Shown piece by piece: positions 23,025-33,510 of a stretch of 64,000 nt of DNA (its first letter is position 1; each line of letters starts with the position of its first letter). A model generated the notes under the pieces. That model saw only the letters and a list, made by a program, of their open reading frames with translations. It made no database searches and had not been told where the DNA came from. The position numbers were made by a program, and so were the translations under genes. Origin of the DNA: Kosakonia sp. BYX6 (GTDB taxonomy: Bacteria > Pseudomonadota > Gammaproteobacteria > Enterobacterales > Enterobacteriaceae). The stretch is taken from the NCBI RefSeq assembly GCF_038449125.1, contig NZ_CP151800.1, positions 1,460,406-1,524,405 of the forward strand. Reading direction: 5' to 3'.

Positions 23025-25211
23025 ATGAAAGACAGAAAATACAGTTACGTGAGGAAGTTTGTGCTTGCGTTAATTCTGTGCCTGGTGGCGATTCCTGTTT
23101 CACGATTTATTTCACCGAGTACTATTGTTGATGCCAGCAATGTTTACCTCGCCTGGTTACCATTAAGCGTAACGCTGGCAATTATTTTATTATTTGGCCG
23201 ACATGGAATCCTGCCGGTTATCATTGGCTTTGCCTTGATTAACGAGAGTTTTTTACGTTTACCCGCTGCCGAAGCGGCAGTGTTATTATTCTGCCAGTTG
23301 TTTTCGGTATTGCTGATGTGCGCCATCGTGCGCTGGCGGCTTGGCTCGCGCTGGCGCCACGGGATTCCCAACAAAGATATGGGCGTGCGCATCCTGTGGT
23401 TGGCATTTATTGCCCCAGTGGGAATTAAAGTGTCAATGTATATCGCCGGAGCGTGGCTAAACTACCCAATACATTTATCAAGTTTCTTTGGTAATGGAAC
23501 AATAATATATTCCATTATCGATATTCAGAGTTTGATTTGTGCCGCATTGATTTTTACCATGATTATCTATTATCCATTACGGATGATTCTTAATCCTCGT
23601 TTTGCCAGGACATTCTGGCGGCGCAGCGTTACACCTTGTTTAACCAGAAAAAAACGTTTATTTACCCTTGTTTGGATGGCGACATTAATTGCCACGGTTA
23701 TTATTTTATGCGCACCTTTTAAATCCGATATTGTTGCAGGTTATCTGGTTCCGGTTATTTTTGTTATCTTCACTTTTGGTATCAGCAAGTTGACACCTTC
23801 GCTGATTACATTAAGTTGGCCTATATCCGCTTTTATGCTGCTGGCCTATAACAACAATTTTTTCCATGGCGTACGTTCTGATTACTCGCTGGCGTTCGTG
23901 ATGTCGGTGCTGATCTGCTTCACCATTAACATGCTGTATATGACGCGCGTTTTTAGCCGCAGCCAGTGGCTGAAACAGCGCTGGCAGGCGCAGGCAATGA
24001 GCGACCCGCTAACCGGTTTGCCGAATTTGCGTGCGTTGGAAAAACAAATCGAGCAGCAACCGGATTGCGTGGTGTGTTGCTTGCACATGAAAAACCTTGA
24101 GTTCCTTAGCCGACATTTCGGCATGATGATGCGCGTGCATGTGAAGCGCAGCGTCACTCAGGCATTACAGCCGCTATTGCATGATGGCGAGCGCTTTTTC
24201 CAGTTGCCAGGCAGCGAGTTACTGTTGGTGCTGACCGGGCCGGAAACGCTGGCGCGCTTGCACAATATGTTGGATTACCTGAACAGTCGCCGCATTTACT
24301 GGAACAATACCGGGCTGGAAATTGAGTTTGGCGCTTCGTGGGGTGAGTTGCACGGTAGCGGGGAAGCATTGCACCAAACGCTGGGGCAACTAAGTTGGCT
24401 TTCGGAACAAGCCTGCGCCGAAAATCAGGTATTGGCGTTAACGAACAGTCTGCAAGTAGTAAACGACCAAACCACCGAGCGCGTATTACTGCTTAATAAA
24501 GTCAAAAGGGCGCTGGATGAGGGCGGCATCGTGCTGTATGCGCAGCCCATTGTCGATGCCAACGGCCAGGGTTACCACGAGATCCTGACGCGGCTGGTCA
24601 GCGATGGCAACATCATGACGCCTGACCAGTTTATTCCGGTGATTGCGCAGTTTAACCTCGGCGCGCGTTTCGATATGCAAGTGGTTGAAAGCTTATTGCA
24701 ATGGATGCAGGCGCATCCGCAAGAGGGTAATCGCGCGCGTTACTCGCTAAACCTAATGCCGCTAACGTTGATGCAAAAGCAGTTCTCCGCGCAATTTCTG
24801 GCACTTTTTGAACGCTATTCAGTTCCAGCCCACGAAGTGATTATTGAGATCACCGAAGAGCAGGCCTTTTCGAATTCGGAAATCAGCATTCTTAACATCA
24901 TGCAGTTACGTCAGGCGGGGTTCAAAATCGCTATCGACGACTTTGGTACCGGCTATGCCAACTTTGAACGTCTGAAACGCGTGCAGGCGGACATCATCAA
25001 AATCGATGGCTGTTTCGTGCGGGATATTTTGCAGGACAAGCAAGATGCGATGATCGTGAAGGCGATTTGCGAGCTGGCGAAGGCGAAATCCCTGACCGTG
25101 GTGGCTGAATTCGTTGAAAACGAGGCGCAGCGAGAAATATTACTCAATGCGGGAGTGGATTATCTACAAGGTTATTTACTCGGGAAGCCGCAGCCATTGG
25201 CGGACGCATAA
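23025..25211 (+). CDS. pdeA: Membrane c-di-GMP phosphodiesterase with degenerate GGDEF
   Basis: 728 residues from the chosen start (E. coli YfeA/PdeA has 729). The N-terminal half is a MASE1 sensor with about eight to ten membrane helices. The GGDEF domain is degenerate: the active-site position reads 'PGSEL', so no cyclase activity is expected. The EAL domain looks intact: 'YAQPIV...EIL', 'NLMPL', 'EITEEQ', 'DDFGTGYANFERL', 'DIIKIDG', 'VVAEFVE' and 'QGYLLGKP'. It hydrolyses c-di-GMP to pGpG. The ATG at 23025 is preferred by length; an in-frame ATG at 22983 adds 14 residues, and neither has a clear ribosome site. Terminator at 25211. Confidence 0.9.
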   Translation: MKDRKYSYVRKFVLALILCLVAIPVSRFISPSTIVDASNVYLAWLPLSVTLAIILLFGRHGILPVIIGFALINESFLRLPAAEAAVLLFCQLFSVLLMCAIVRWRLGSRWRHGIPNKDMGVRILWLAFIAPVGIKVSMYIAGAWLNYPIHLSSFFGNGTIIYSIIDIQSLICAALIFTMIIYYPLRMILNPRFARTFWRRSVTPCLTRKKRLFTLVWMATLIATVIILCAPFKSDIVAGYLVPVIFVIFTFGISKLTPSLITLSWPISAFMLLAYNNNFFHGVRSDYSLAFVMSVLICFTINMLYMTRVFSRSQWLKQRWQAQAMSDPLTGLPNLRALEKQIEQQPDCVVCCLHMKNLEFLSRHFGMMMRVHVKRSVTQALQPLLHDGERFFQLPGSELLLVLTGPETLARLHNMLDYLNSRRIYWNNTGLEIEFGASWGELHGSGEALHQTLGQLSWLSEQACAENQVLALTNSLQVVNDQTTERVLLLNKVKRALDEGGIVLYAQPIVDANGQGYHEILTRLVSDGNIMTPDQFIPVIAQFNLGARFDMQVVESLLQWMQAHPQEGNRARYSLNLMPLTLMQKQFSAQFLALFERYSVPAHEVIIEITEEQAFSNSEISILNIMQLRQAGFKIAIDDFGTGYANFERLKRVQADIIKIDGCFVRDILQDKQDAMIVKAICELAKAKSLTVVAEFVENEAQREILLNAGVDYLQGYLLGKPQPLADA

Positions 25212-25236
25212 AAAAACCGGGGAAATCCCCGGTTTT
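25211..25236. terminator. Bidirectional terminator between pdeA and nupC
   Basis: AAAAAACCGGGG, loop AAAT, CCCCGGTTTTG: the 6-bp GC stem (25217-25222 / 25227-25232) has A and T runs on both sides. It serves the convergent pdeA and nupC genes. Confidence 0.88.
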
Positions 25237-25262
25237 GCTTTTTACAGGCTGGGAAAATGGAA

Positions 25263-26450
25263 TCAAATAACCAGCGCTGCTATGGCCGCAGACAGCACGC
25301 TGACCAGCGTTGAGCCATAAACCAGTTTCAGACCAAAGCGGGAAACCACGTTACCTTGCTCTTCGTTCAGGCCTTTAATCGCGCCCGCGATAATGCCAAT
25401 TGAGGAGAAGTTAGCAAAGGACACCAGGAACACCGACAGGATACCTTCTGAACGCGGGGAGAGAGTGGATGCGATCTTTTGCAGATCCATCATCGCCACG
25501 AATTCATTCGATACCAGTTTGGTTGCCATGATACTGGCGACTTGCAGCGCTTCGTGAGCCGGCACACCCAGCACCCATGCAATCGGGTAGAAGATGTAAC
25601 CCAGAATGCCCTGGAAGGAGATGCCCAACACGGCAGCGAACAGGGCGTTCAGGCCAGAAATCAGCGCGATAAAGCCGATCAGCATCGCCGCAACGATAAT
25701 CGCCACTTTGAAACCAGCCAGAATGTATTCGCCCAGCATTTCAAAGAAGCTCTGGCCTTCATGCAGTTTCGCCATTTGCAGGTTTTCTTCGCTCTCATCC
25801 ACGCGATACGGGTTGAGCAGCGACAGCACGATAAAAGTACTGAACATGTTCAGCACCAGTGCCGCAACAACATATTTCGGTTGCAGCATGGTCATGTACG
25901 CGCCAACGATAGACATCGAAACCGTCGACATTGCGGTGGCGGCCATGGTGTACATGCGATTTTTGGACATCTTGCCGAGGATATCTTTATAAGCAATAAA
26001 GTTCTCGGATTGACCCAGAATCAGGGAGCTAACGGCGTTGAATGATTCCAGTTTGCCCATACCGTTGACTTTAGACAGCACGGTACCTATAGCGCGAATG
26101 ATGATCGGCAACACACGAATGTGTTGCAGAATACCAATCAGAGCAGAGATGAAGACGATCGGACACAGCACTTTCAGGAAGAAGAATGCCAAACCTTCGT
26201 CATTCATTTTACCGAAGACAAAGTTAGTCCCTTCGTTGGCAAAGCCGAGCAGCTTTTCAAACATCTCTGAAAAGCCTTTCACAAAGCCCAGGCCGATATC
26301 TGAGTTCAGGAAGAACCAGGCCAGTAAAACTTCAATAACCAGCAGTTGAATAACAAAGCGAATGCGGATTTTTTTACGATCGCTGCTTACGAGCAAGGCA
26401 AGCAGCGCCACAACAGCAAGCGCCAGTACAAAGTGAAGAACGCGGGACAT
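25263..26450 (-). CDS. nupC: Nucleoside:H+ symporter
   Basis: 395-residue inner-membrane concentrative nucleoside transporter, near-identical to E. coli NupC: '[47 protein letters not shown]', '[25 protein letters not shown]', 'EFVAMMDLQ' and '[18 protein letters not shown]'-type motifs. The start at 26450 gives the E. coli N-terminus (MxRVLHF) and has GGAG upstream; the longer frame up to 26489 has no ribosome site. Compared with the E. coli protein it is 5 residues shorter, lost at the loop '[11 protein letters not shown]' in the middle of the protein. It is divergent from mntH. Confidence 0.96.
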   Translation of the reverse strand: MSRVLHFVLALAVVALLALLVSSDRKKIRIRFVIQLLVIEVLLAWFFLNSDIGLGFVKGFSEMFEKLLGFANEGTNFVFGKMNDEGLAFFFLKVLCPIVFISALIGILQHIRVLPIIIRAIGTVLSKVNGMGKLESFNAVSSLILGQSENFIAYKDILGKMSKNRMYTMAATAMSTVSMSIVGAYMTMLQPKYVVAALVLNMFSTFIVLSLLNPYRVDESEENLQMAKLHEGQSFFEMLGEYILAGFKVAIIVAAMLIGFIALISGLNALFAAVLGISFQGILGYIFYPIAWVLGVPAHEALQVASIMATKLVSNEFVAMMDLQKIASTLSPRSEGILSVFLVSFANFSSIGIIAGAIKGLNEEQGNVVSRFGLKLVYGSTLVSVLSAAIAALVI

Positions 26451-26737
26451 ATTTGCTCCAAATATGAGACGGGTAGAAATTTCGTGCACATTCTATGCAA
26501 CAAGGAAAAAGAAAACGAGATCAAAGACACACTATATTAATGTCCTGTGACCAGACTCAAAATTAGTGATCAAATATACATTTCTGTTATGTTACGTAAA
26601 GACGTGAAAAGTTGCGTTACACTGCTAGACTCTTAACACAACGCTGCGGCTAATCCTATTGCCGTTGTCACCATCCTTGTCATTCAGCCCTTCTATCGTT
26701 TCTGGCTATCAGAGAAATCAGGCAAACCTATTTAAAT

Positions 26738-26756
26738 GATCTTGATAATCATTCTC
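26738..26756 (+). promoter_or_regulatory. Fur-type box upstream of mntH
   Basis: The 19-mer starting GATCTTGATAATCATT matches the Fur consensus GATAATGATAATCATTATC at 16 of 19 positions. E. coli mntH is repressed by Fur, so the site is expected here. Confidence 0.75.
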
Positions 26757-26770
26757 ATTTTGATAGCATC

Positions 26771-26792
26771 AAACATAGCAAAGGCTATATTT
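26771..26792 (+). promoter_or_regulatory. MntR-type box upstream of mntH
   Basis: AAACATAGCAAAGGCTATATTT is an imperfect palindrome (AAACATAGC / GCTATATTT) matching the known MntR recognition sequence of E. coli mntH. It ends 11 bp before the start codon, between the promoter and AGGGG ribosome site. Confidence 0.8.
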
Positions 26793-26803
26793 AGGGGCAA
26801 TAA

Positions 26804-28042
26804 ATGAACAATAGTCGCGTTGAGAGTAGTACCGGTCGAGCAGCGCGCAAGCTTAAGTTTGCTTTAATGGGACCTGCGTTCATTGCCGCGATTGGTTATA
26901 TCGATCCGGGTAACTTTGCCACCAACATTCAGGCGGGGGCGACGTTTGGTTACCAGTTGCTATGGGTCGTCGTCTGGGCAAACCTTATGGCGATGCTGAT
27001 CCAGCTTTTATCCGCTAAGCTCGGCATCGCGACCGGAAAAAATCTCGCCGAACAGATTCGCGATCACTACCCGCGCCCGCTGGTGTGGTTTTATTGGGTA
27101 CAGGCGGAAATCATCGCCATGGCGACCGATCTGGCGGAATTCATTGGCGCGGCGATTGGTTTTAAGCTGATCCTCGGCGTGTCACTGTTGCAAGGCGCGG
27201 TGCTTACCGGGATTGCGACCTTCCTCATTTTGATGTTGCAACGGCGCGGGCAGAAACCGCTGGAAAAAGTGATCGGTGGCCTGCTGCTGTTTGTCGCGGC
27301 GGCGTATATCGTCGAGCTGGCCTTTTCGCAGCCGAAACTGGCGCAACTGGCAAAAGGCGTGGTTATTCCATCACTACCGGGAACGGACGCCGTGTTTCTT
27401 GCCGCAGGTGTGCTGGGCGCGACCATCATGCCGCATGTCATCTATCTTCACTCTTCCCTGACACAGTATTTGCATCAGGGCACGCAACGTGAACGTTATT
27501 CAGCAACCAAATGGGATGTCGGCATCGCAATGACCATTGCCGGGTTTGTTAACCTGGCGATGATGGCAACCGCGGCGGCGGCGTTCCATTTCAATGGTCA
27601 TACCGGTGTTGCCGATCTCGATCAGGCGTATCTGACGCTGGAGCCGCTGTTAAGCCACGCGGCCGCCACGATTTTCGGCCTGAGTCTGGTCGCGGCAGGT
27701 CTCTCTTCAACCGTGGTGGGAACGCTGGCCGGGCAAGTGGTGATGCAGGGTTTCGTGCGGTTTCATATCCCGCTGTGGGTGCGTCGCAGCATCACCATGA
27801 TGCCGTCGTTTATTGTTATCTGGCTGGGGCTGGATCCGACGCGCATTCTGGTGATGAGCCAGGTATTGCTGAGCTTCGGGATTGCGCTGGCGCTGGTGCC
27901 GCTGCTGTTTTTCACCAGTAATCAAAAACTGATGGGCGAGTTGGTGAATACCACCTTGGTTAAACGCGCGGGCTGGGTGATTGTTGTGCTGGTGGTGAGT
28001 TTGAATAGCTGGCTGCTGGTGGGGTCAATCGCGGATCTGTAA
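26804..28042 (+). CDS. mntH: Manganese/divalent metal:H+ symporter
   Basis: 412-residue NRAMP-family inner-membrane transporter importing Mn2+ (and Fe2+) with protons, the same length as E. coli MntH. The metal-binding motifs of the family are present: DPGN in helix 1 ('[21 protein letters not shown]') and the '[14 protein letters not shown]' motif in helix 6. ATG at 26804 follows AGGGG. The upstream Fur-like and MntR-like boxes predict repression by iron and manganese. A REP element follows the stop. Confidence 0.97.
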   Translation: MNNSRVESSTGRAARKLKFALMGPAFIAAIGYIDPGNFATNIQAGATFGYQLLWVVVWANLMAMLIQLLSAKLGIATGKNLAEQIRDHYPRPLVWFYWVQAEIIAMATDLAEFIGAAIGFKLILGVSLLQGAVLTGIATFLILMLQRRGQKPLEKVIGGLLLFVAAAYIVELAFSQPKLAQLAKGVVIPSLPGTDAVFLAAGVLGATIMPHVIYLHSSLTQYLHQGTQRERYSATKWDVGIAMTIAGFVNLAMMATAAAAFHFNGHTGVADLDQAYLTLEPLLSHAAATIFGLSLVAAGLSSTVVGTLAGQVVMQGFVRFHIPLWVRRSITMMPSFIVIWLGLDPTRILVMSQVLLSFGIALALVPLLFFTSNQKLMGELVNTTLVKRAGWVIVVLVVSLNSWLLVGSIADL

Positions 28043-28045
28043 TTA

Positions 28046-28077
28046 GTAGGCCGGATAAGCGCAGCGCCATCCGGCAA
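28046..28077. repeat. REP palindrome
   Basis: 'GCCGGATAAGCGC' pairs with 'GCGCCATCCGGC'; it occupies the gap between the convergent mntH and ypeC ends. Confidence 0.85.
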
Positions 28078-28094
28078 TCAGAGTATAAAACGCC

Positions 28095-28427
28095 TTAATG
28101 ATGGTGCCCGCGGCCGTGGCCACGTCCCGGTCCGCGATGGTCGTCACGGTCGCGCCAGCCTTCCTGGTAACCGCGCTCGTAAGATTTGCGTTTGTCCCAA
28201 CCGCGATGCAATCCACGGTCATGTTTATGCCAGCGGTTGCCGCGCCATTCATAGTGACGGCCCCAGTAATTACGGTCGCGCCAGTGCCCGCCGTCCCAGT
28301 AGTTACCATAATTATCGCGATCGCCAATTTGTAATTTAATAGACGGCAACAGGGTGATTTCGCCAGCATTAGCGACCAGTGGCGCTGTAGCCATTAACAC
28401 TGCTGCCAGAATCAGTGACCTGAACAT
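28095..28427 (-). CDS. ypeC: Small exported basic protein (DUF2502)
   Basis: 110 residues with a clear signal peptide (1-21, ending ANA). The mature part is very rich in Arg, Gly, His, Asp, Tyr and Trp, including '[33 protein letters not shown]' and a C-terminal Gly-Arg-His tail '[10 protein letters not shown]'. It matches E. coli YpeC, which sits next to mntH too. Function is unknown; the His-rich tail and the neighbour might suggest metal binding, but this is speculation. AAGGAGAAG precedes the ATG. Confidence 0.9.
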   Translation of the reverse strand: MFRSLILAAVLMATAPLVANAGEITLLPSIKLQIGDRDNYGNYWDGGHWRDRNYWGRHYEWRGNRWHKHDRGLHRGWDKRKSYERGYQEGWRDRDDHRGPGRGHGRGHHH

Positions 28428-28552
28428 AATTCTTCTCCTTCACGATCGGGCCGAGGCGGCCAGTGGCAGCAATATTACGGGGCGTTACACCCCGTAATAA
28501 TGGCCAAACTCCTAAATAAAAAATGGCAGCACTTTTTGCTAAAGGCGTGGTG

Positions 28553-29551
28553 CTATTTCGCACCGCTGAGGATGGCGTCGATCTCTTTGCACTCTTGCGC
28601 GCTGAAATGGCGGTTCGCCAGCATACCCACCGCATCGTCCAGTTGGCTGGTTTTGCTTGCACCAATCAACACCGACGTGACTTTGCCACCGCGCAAAACC
28701 CATGCCAGCGCCATTTGCGACAGTTTCTGACCGCGCCGCTCTGCCACATTATTCAGCGCCCGCACGGTCGCGAGTTTTTCTTCGGTAAGTTGATCGGGAT
28801 TGAGGAAGCGGCTGCCGCTCGCCGCGCGGGAATCCGCCGGAATGCCATGCAGATAACGGTCGGTGAGTTGCCCGCCAGCCAGCGGTGAAAAGGCAATGCT
28901 GCCGACGCCATTTTCCTGCAACACATCCAATAATTCCGCTTCAACCCAGCGCTCAAACATGGAGTATTTCGGTTGATGAATCAGGCATGGCGTACCGAGA
29001 TCATTCAGGATTTCAATCGCTTCGCGCGCCTGCGCTGCCGGGTAGTTGGAAAGCCCGACATACAGCGCTTTACCCTGACGCACAAGCTGATCCAGCGCGC
29101 GCATGGTCTCTTTTAGCGGCGTTTCCGGATCCGGGCGGTGATGGTAGAAAATATCGACATACTCAATGCCCATGCGCCGCAGGCTTTGATCGAGGCTGGC
29201 AATCAAATATTTGCGCGAGCCCCAGTCACCATAAGGCCCGTCCCACATGGTGTAACCGGCTTTGCTGGAGATAATCATCTCATCCCGATAAGGCCGAAAA
29301 TCCTCCTGCAAAATGCGCCCAAAGTTACTTTCGGCAGAGCCAGGCGGCGGCCCGTAATTATTTGCTAAATCGAAATGCGTAATCCCCAAATCGAAGGCGT
29401 GGCGCAGCAACTGCCGGCTATTTTCCAGCAACGTCGCGTCGCCAAAGTTGTGCCATAGCCCGAGCGATACCGCCGGTAATTTCAGCCCGCTGTCACCGCA
29501 GCGTTGATAAACCATCTTTTGATAACGTTCTGGATCTGCCGCATAAACCAT
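28553..29551 (-). CDS. Aldo-keto reductase (YghZ/Gpr-like)
   Basis: 332-residue NADPH-dependent aldo-keto reductase of the AKR14/YghZ type. Motifs: 'LGLWHNFGDATLLENSRQLLRHAFDLGITHFDLANNYGPPPGSAE' with the catalytic Asp and Tyr, 'ISSKAGYTMWDGPYGDWGSRKYL' with the catalytic Lys, 'FYHHRPDPETPL', and cofactor-binding 'VTSVLIGASKTSQLDDAV'. It is like E. coli YghZ (L-glyceraldehyde 3-phosphate reductase) but shorter at the C-terminus and only moderately similar, so the substrate may differ. ATG at 29551 has AAGGAA; upstream in-frame starts are unlikely. It is not present at this position in E. coli K-12. Confidence 0.87.
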   Translation of the reverse strand: MVYAADPERYQKMVYQRCGDSGLKLPAVSLGLWHNFGDATLLENSRQLLRHAFDLGITHFDLANNYGPPPGSAESNFGRILQEDFRPYRDEMIISSKAGYTMWDGPYGDWGSRKYLIASLDQSLRRMGIEYVDIFYHHRPDPETPLKETMRALDQLVRQGKALYVGLSNYPAAQAREAIEILNDLGTPCLIHQPKYSMFERWVEAELLDVLQENGVGSIAFSPLAGGQLTDRYLHGIPADSRAASGSRFLNPDQLTEEKLATVRALNNVAERRGQKLSQMALAWVLRGGKVTSVLIGASKTSQLDDAVGMLANRHFSAQECKEIDAILSGAK

Positions 29552-29732
29552 AAAAAGTTCCTTTATATCGAGGAAACGCGAAGAGTATCGACAAACTCGC
29601 TGTCGGCCGGAGGGCAATCTGTGACAAAGATCGATAATAATGGGGCTCTCGTGATATGGTCGTTGTCGTTACAGCGCCTTGAATTTACAGTGTGCCAAAG
29701 ATTTGTTCTGACTTTAGCGGAGCCGTAAAAGA

Positions 29733-30698
29733 ATGACAAAATATGCTTTAGTGGGGGACGTGGGCGGCACTAACGCGCGCTTAGCGTTGTGTGATGTTGA
29801 TAGCGGTGACATCTCCCGGGCCAAAACCTACTCCGGCCTCGACTATCCCAGCCTGGAAGCCGTTGTGCGTGTTTACCTTGAAGAACACGATGTCAGTGTT
29901 GAAGCCGGTTGTATCGCAATTGCCTGCCCAATTACCGGTGACTGGGTCGCGATGACCAACCATACCTGGGCTTTCTCCATTGCCGAAATGAAGAAAAACC
30001 TCGGCTTCTCCCATCTGGAAATTATTAACGACTTTACCGCTGTATCAATGGCGATCCCAATGTTGAAACCCGAGCACCTGATTCAGTTTGGCGGCTCTGC
30101 GCCTGTGGAGGGTAAACCGATTGCCGTGTATGGCGCAGGCACCGGGCTTGGCGTCGCGCATCTGGTGCATGTCGATAAACGCTGGGTAAGCCTGCCAGGC
30201 GAAGGCGGTCATGTGGATTTCGCGCCGAACAGTGAAGAAGAGGGGATTATCCTCGAAGAATTACGCGCCGAAATCGGCCACGTTTCCGCCGAACGCGTCC
30301 TTTCCGGCCCTGGCCTGGTCAATCTGTACCATGCGATTGTGAAATCCGACGGTCGTCTGCCGGAAAACCTGCAACCGAAAGACGTCACCGAGCGCGCGCT
30401 GGAAGATAGCTGCATCGACTGTCGCCGTGCGCTGTCGTTGTTCTGCGTAATTATGGGGCGTTTTGGCGGCAACCTGGCGCTGAATCTCGGCACCTTTGGT
30501 GGCGTCTATATTGCGGGGGGGATCGTGCCGCGCTTCCTCGATTTCTTCACTGCTTCCGGTTTTCGCGGCGGGTTTGAAGATAAAGGGCGTTTCAAATCCT
30601 ATGTGCAGGATATTCCGGTCTATCTGATCGTGCACGATAACCCAGGCCTAATCGGTTCTGGCGCGCATTTGCGCCAGGCGCTGGGTTACTTCCTCTAA
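29733..30698 (+). CDS. glk: Glucokinase
   Basis: 321-residue cytoplasmic enzyme phosphorylating glucose to glucose 6-phosphate with ATP, same length as E. coli Glk. Motifs: phosphate-binding '[13 protein letters not shown]' at the N-terminus, '[21 protein letters not shown]', catalytic Asp in '[14 protein letters not shown]', '[10 protein letters not shown]' and '[10 protein letters not shown]'. It is a monocistronic gene convergent with ypdB, overlapping its end by 4 bp. It is transcribed away from the aldo-keto reductase. Confidence 0.97.
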   Translation: MTKYALVGDVGGTNARLALCDVDSGDISRAKTYSGLDYPSLEAVVRVYLEEHDVSVEAGCIAIACPITGDWVAMTNHTWAFSIAEMKKNLGFSHLEIINDFTAVSMAIPMLKPEHLIQFGGSAPVEGKPIAVYGAGTGLGVAHLVHVDKRWVSLPGEGGHVDFAPNSEEEGIILEELRAEIGHVSAERVLSGPGLVNLYHAIVKSDGRLPENLQPKDVTERALEDSCIDCRRALSLFCVIMGRFGGNLALNLGTFGGVYIAGGIVPRFLDFFTASGFRGGFEDKGRFKSYVQDIPVYLIVHDNPGLIGSGAHLRQALGYFL

Positions 30699-31423
30699 AG
30701 ATTCATTAACTGCCTGAATTCTTTTACCTTACTACGGCTGACGGGAACCTGAAAATCCAGGTCCCGCAGCCGTAAAATATAGGTGTTGTTAAACCACGGT
30801 TCGATCTCGCGGATTTTATCCAGATTCACGCAGTACGAGCGGTGGCAGCGAAAGAAATGCGCCGCAGGCAGTTTGCTGCAAAACTCGGTGATGTTCATCG
30901 GCATCACATAAGATTCCCGCTTCGTGTAGACGAACGTCATCTTCTCATGCGCTTCCGCATAATAAATATCGTGAATGCTGGTCACGATAATGCGCTCATC
31001 TTTGATCAGATTGATAGTCGCATTTTCCCGCGCTTGCGGGCTGTTAGCTGCGCCGGATTGCTGCTGCCAGGCGGTTTCCAGCTTTTGCAGCATATTGATG
31101 ATGCGCGACTCCTGATACGGTTTCAGAATGTAGTCAAACGCTTCCAGCTCAAAGGCTTCCACCGCATGCTCTTTCCAGGCGGTAATAAACACGATAAACG
31201 GCTTATGGGCGAACTGGCTGATGTTTTGCGCCAGCAGTACGCCGTCCAATGACGGGATATTGATATCGAGAAAAATGACGTCAACTTTGTTGTGCTGTAA
31301 ATATTTCAGCACGTCGAGACCGTCATCAAACGTGCCGACAATCTCCATTTGGCTGTGCGCTTTAATCAGCCAGCTCAGTTCCTGTTGCGCCAGGATTTCA
31401 TCTTCAACAATGATGACTTTCAT
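30695..31423 (-). CDS. ypdB: LytTR response regulator (PyrR/YpdB)
   Basis: 242 residues: receiver domain (1-120) with phospho-acceptor D53 in 'VIFLDINIP', acidic pocket 'VEDE' and conserved Lys in 'FDYILKPYQ', then a LytTR DNA-binding domain ('[51 protein letters not shown]'). In E. coli YpdAB (PyrSR) senses pyruvate and activates the transporter gene yhjX. It is 12 bp downstream of the kinase gene with an AGGAGA site. The target yhjX is not in the window. Confidence 0.95.
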   Translation of the reverse strand: MKVIIVEDEILAQQELSWLIKAHSQMEIVGTFDDGLDVLKYLQHNKVDVIFLDINIPSLDGVLLAQNISQFAHKPFIVFITAWKEHAVEAFELEAFDYILKPYQESRIINMLQKLETAWQQQSGAANSPQARENATINLIKDERIIVTSIHDIYYAEAHEKMTFVYTKRESYVMPMNITEFCSKLPAAHFFRCHRSYCVNLDKIREIEPWFNNTYILRLRDLDFQVPVSRSKVKEFRQLMNL

Positions 31424-31435
31424 CGGTTTCTCCTG

Positions 31436-33121
31436 TCACGGCAACACGGTCGCAAGCGACGGCTGGTGAGGAACATAAAACGCAATTTCCGTGCCCGGCG
31501 TGAGGCGGCGAATATGCAACCCTTCGCCATAAAGCAACTTCACGCGCTGGTGGACATTCAGCAAACCAATCTTATTACCCGGCATTTCGTCCGCTTCAAC
31601 TCGGGCGATCATCTCTGGATCGATGCCGTTACCGGTGTCGCGCACCGCGATGCGCACGCGGTTGCCGCACTCTTCGACACTGATATTCACCACGCCTTTA
31701 CCCTTACACGGCTGAATACCGTGCACAATGGCGTTTTCCACCAGCGGCTGGATTAGCAAGCTAGGAATGACGCAACTGACCTCTTCATCAATGTCATAAA
31801 TGACCGTCAATTTATCGCCGAACCGCGCCTGTTCAATGGCGATGTAATCCTTGATTTGATAGAGCTCTTTTTTGATATCGATCTGCTCATCGTCTTTTAA
31901 TTCAATGTTATAGCGCAGGTAGCGCGACAAATTAAAAATGAGCTGCCGCGCGGTATCCGGGTTCAGACGGATGGACGACGAAATAGCGTTCAGCGCGTTA
32001 AACAGAAAATGCGGGTTGATTTTGCTTTGCAGCGCGCGCAGCTCGGCTTTGTTTGCCATTTCCCGCAGTTGCTCAGCGCGAGAAACTTCCAGTTGCGTTG
32101 AGATAATCTGCGATAAGCCGACCGCCATCTCCTGTAACGAGGAGGTAATTTGGTGCGCATGGCAGTAGTAAATTTTTAGTGTGCCGGTGACGATGCCTTG
32201 CTCGCGCAGCGGGATCACCAGCATCGAATGGATTTCCGGCGTTCGGTGCGCTTCATCATTGTTTTTAATGATGATTTCGCCGGTGTTGATTGCCTGGTAA
32301 GTGGTCGGGCTAATAATATCGTCACTGTCGAGGTAGTTGCTTTCACCGACGCCAACATAGGCCAATACATGGTCAACATTGGTGATGGCCACCGCATCGG
32401 CGTCAATATCCCGGCGGATGATGTCACAAACCTGGCGCAAGGATTCGCTGTTGACGTTACGGAACAAGGGCAGGGTTTTATTGGCAATATCCAGCGCCAG
32501 CTTCGCCTGGCGACCGGCGATAGCCTCTTTTTCCCCTTCGACGCTTTGCACCAGCAGGACGATAAAACCGATACAAACGGTGCCGAGGATCATTGGCGCG
32601 CCGATTTTCGACACAATATCAAACCCCAGCGCCGCCGACGGTGCCCACAGCACCACCAGCGTCATGGTCAGGGTTTCGCAAATCATCCCGCCGATAATGC
32701 CCACCCGCCAGTGCTGCGCTTTTGGCACTTTTCGGTTAATCACGCCGGACATCACCCCGGCAATGATGCTGGTGATAAAGCAGGGGATCGCAGTCACGCC
32801 GCCGATATCAATCAAATAACGATGCGTCCCGGCAATGATTCCCGTGATGATTCCGACCCACGGGCCGAACAAAATACCGCCGGACATCACCGCAATAATG
32901 CGCACGTTAACCAAGGAACCTTCAACCGGAACGCCAGACCAGGTACTGAACAGCGCAAACAGGGAAAAGATGGCCGTTACGCCCAGCAACTCTTTCGGTG
33001 AGTGGGCTGTTTTGTGCAGCAACTCGCGGAATAGGCGGATGCGAATCAAGAAAAACAGGCAGATCAGCATTAATGCCGCACGGTCGAAAACCGCCAACAG
33101 CATATCGAATATTTCGTGCAC
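31436..33121 (-). CDS. ypdA: LytS-type sensor histidine kinase (PyrS/YpdA)
   Basis: 561-residue membrane kinase: N-terminal 5TM-LytS sensor ('[17 protein letters not shown]' and following helices), a GAF domain in the middle, and a His_kinase domain with the H-box '[22 protein letters not shown]' and an ATP-binding lid '[10 protein letters not shown]' and '[19 protein letters not shown]'. Start is GTG at 33121 (MHEIF), as in E. coli YpdA, with no strong Shine-Dalgarno. It senses external pyruvate in E. coli and phosphorylates YpdB. It is divergent from alaC. Confidence 0.94.
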   Translation of the reverse strand: MHEIFDMLLAVFDRAALMLICLFFLIRIRLFRELLHKTAHSPKELLGVTAIFSLFALFSTWSGVPVEGSLVNVRIIAVMSGGILFGPWVGIITGIIAGTHRYLIDIGGVTAIPCFITSIIAGVMSGVINRKVPKAQHWRVGIIGGMICETLTMTLVVLWAPSAALGFDIVSKIGAPMILGTVCIGFIVLLVQSVEGEKEAIAGRQAKLALDIANKTLPLFRNVNSESLRQVCDIIRRDIDADAVAITNVDHVLAYVGVGESNYLDSDDIISPTTYQAINTGEIIIKNNDEAHRTPEIHSMLVIPLREQGIVTGTLKIYYCHAHQITSSLQEMAVGLSQIISTQLEVSRAEQLREMANKAELRALQSKINPHFLFNALNAISSSIRLNPDTARQLIFNLSRYLRYNIELKDDEQIDIKKELYQIKDYIAIEQARFGDKLTVIYDIDEEVSCVIPSLLIQPLVENAIVHGIQPCKGKGVVNISVEECGNRVRIAVRDTGNGIDPEMIARVEADEMPGNKIGLLNVHQRVKLLYGEGLHIRRLTPGTEIAFYVPHQPSLATVLP

Positions 33122-33510
33122 GGGAGGCTCATGTGATGGACGTCAAACTTCTATGATAAAAAACCCTGGGACATATGACCAGACATCCTATTGATTAGAT
33201 GAATGAGGAAAGACCACTTTTCCAAAAGGGGATTTAAAGGCGTCAAAAGAATCTACGCGAGCTCCAGCAAATAGCGGTTTATCAAGGTAATTTTATTTTT
33301 ATCATATTGTTAAATTTAATGAGCAATTTGGCGATAAGGGGAAAATATAAAGTTCCCTTTCCTAAATCATGCTTCCGCTTTTATGCCAGTGCATTATTTT
33401 TCCTAATCCCTCTCGACAGCAGGAAATTTTTCGGGCTATGTTCTAAACACGCTGCACGTGCAGCGACGTCGCTCGGACGGTCCGGGCGCTAACGTTACTC
33501 CGAGGAATCT
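33122..33510. other. ypdA-alaC divergent intergenic region
   Basis: 389 bp without a gene. The left part is AT-rich and holds no clear regulator site I can name. The right end, just before the alaC ribosome site, carries clustered palindromes at 33450-33484 (listed separately). Confidence 0.5.
33450..33484 (+). promoter_or_regulatory. Cluster of palindromes in the alaC leader
   Basis: CGCTGCACGTGCAGCG (33450-33465) is a perfect 16-bp palindrome. AGCGACGTCGCT (33462-33473) is a perfect 12-bp palindrome overlapping it, and CGGAC-G-GTCCG (33474-33484) follows directly. The cluster ends 26 bp before the alaC ATG, so on RNA it would form alternative hairpins. A role is inferred only from position and symmetry. 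Confidence 0.45.

Larger units (their letters stand above)
26451..26803. other. nupC-mntH divergent regulatory region
   Basis: 353 bp without a gene. The mntH-proximal part holds a Fur-like box and an MntR-type box (listed separately). The nupC-proximal part is AT-rich with TGTGA (26546-26550) and AGTGATC (26565-26571) motifs reminiscent of CRP half-sites, as expected for nupC, but no full CRP palindrome is convincing. Confidence 0.5.

Noticed and set aside
32198-33001. 267-codon plus-strand frame inside ypdA
   Set aside because: Antisense to a conserved sensor kinase; composition is that of a shadow frame.
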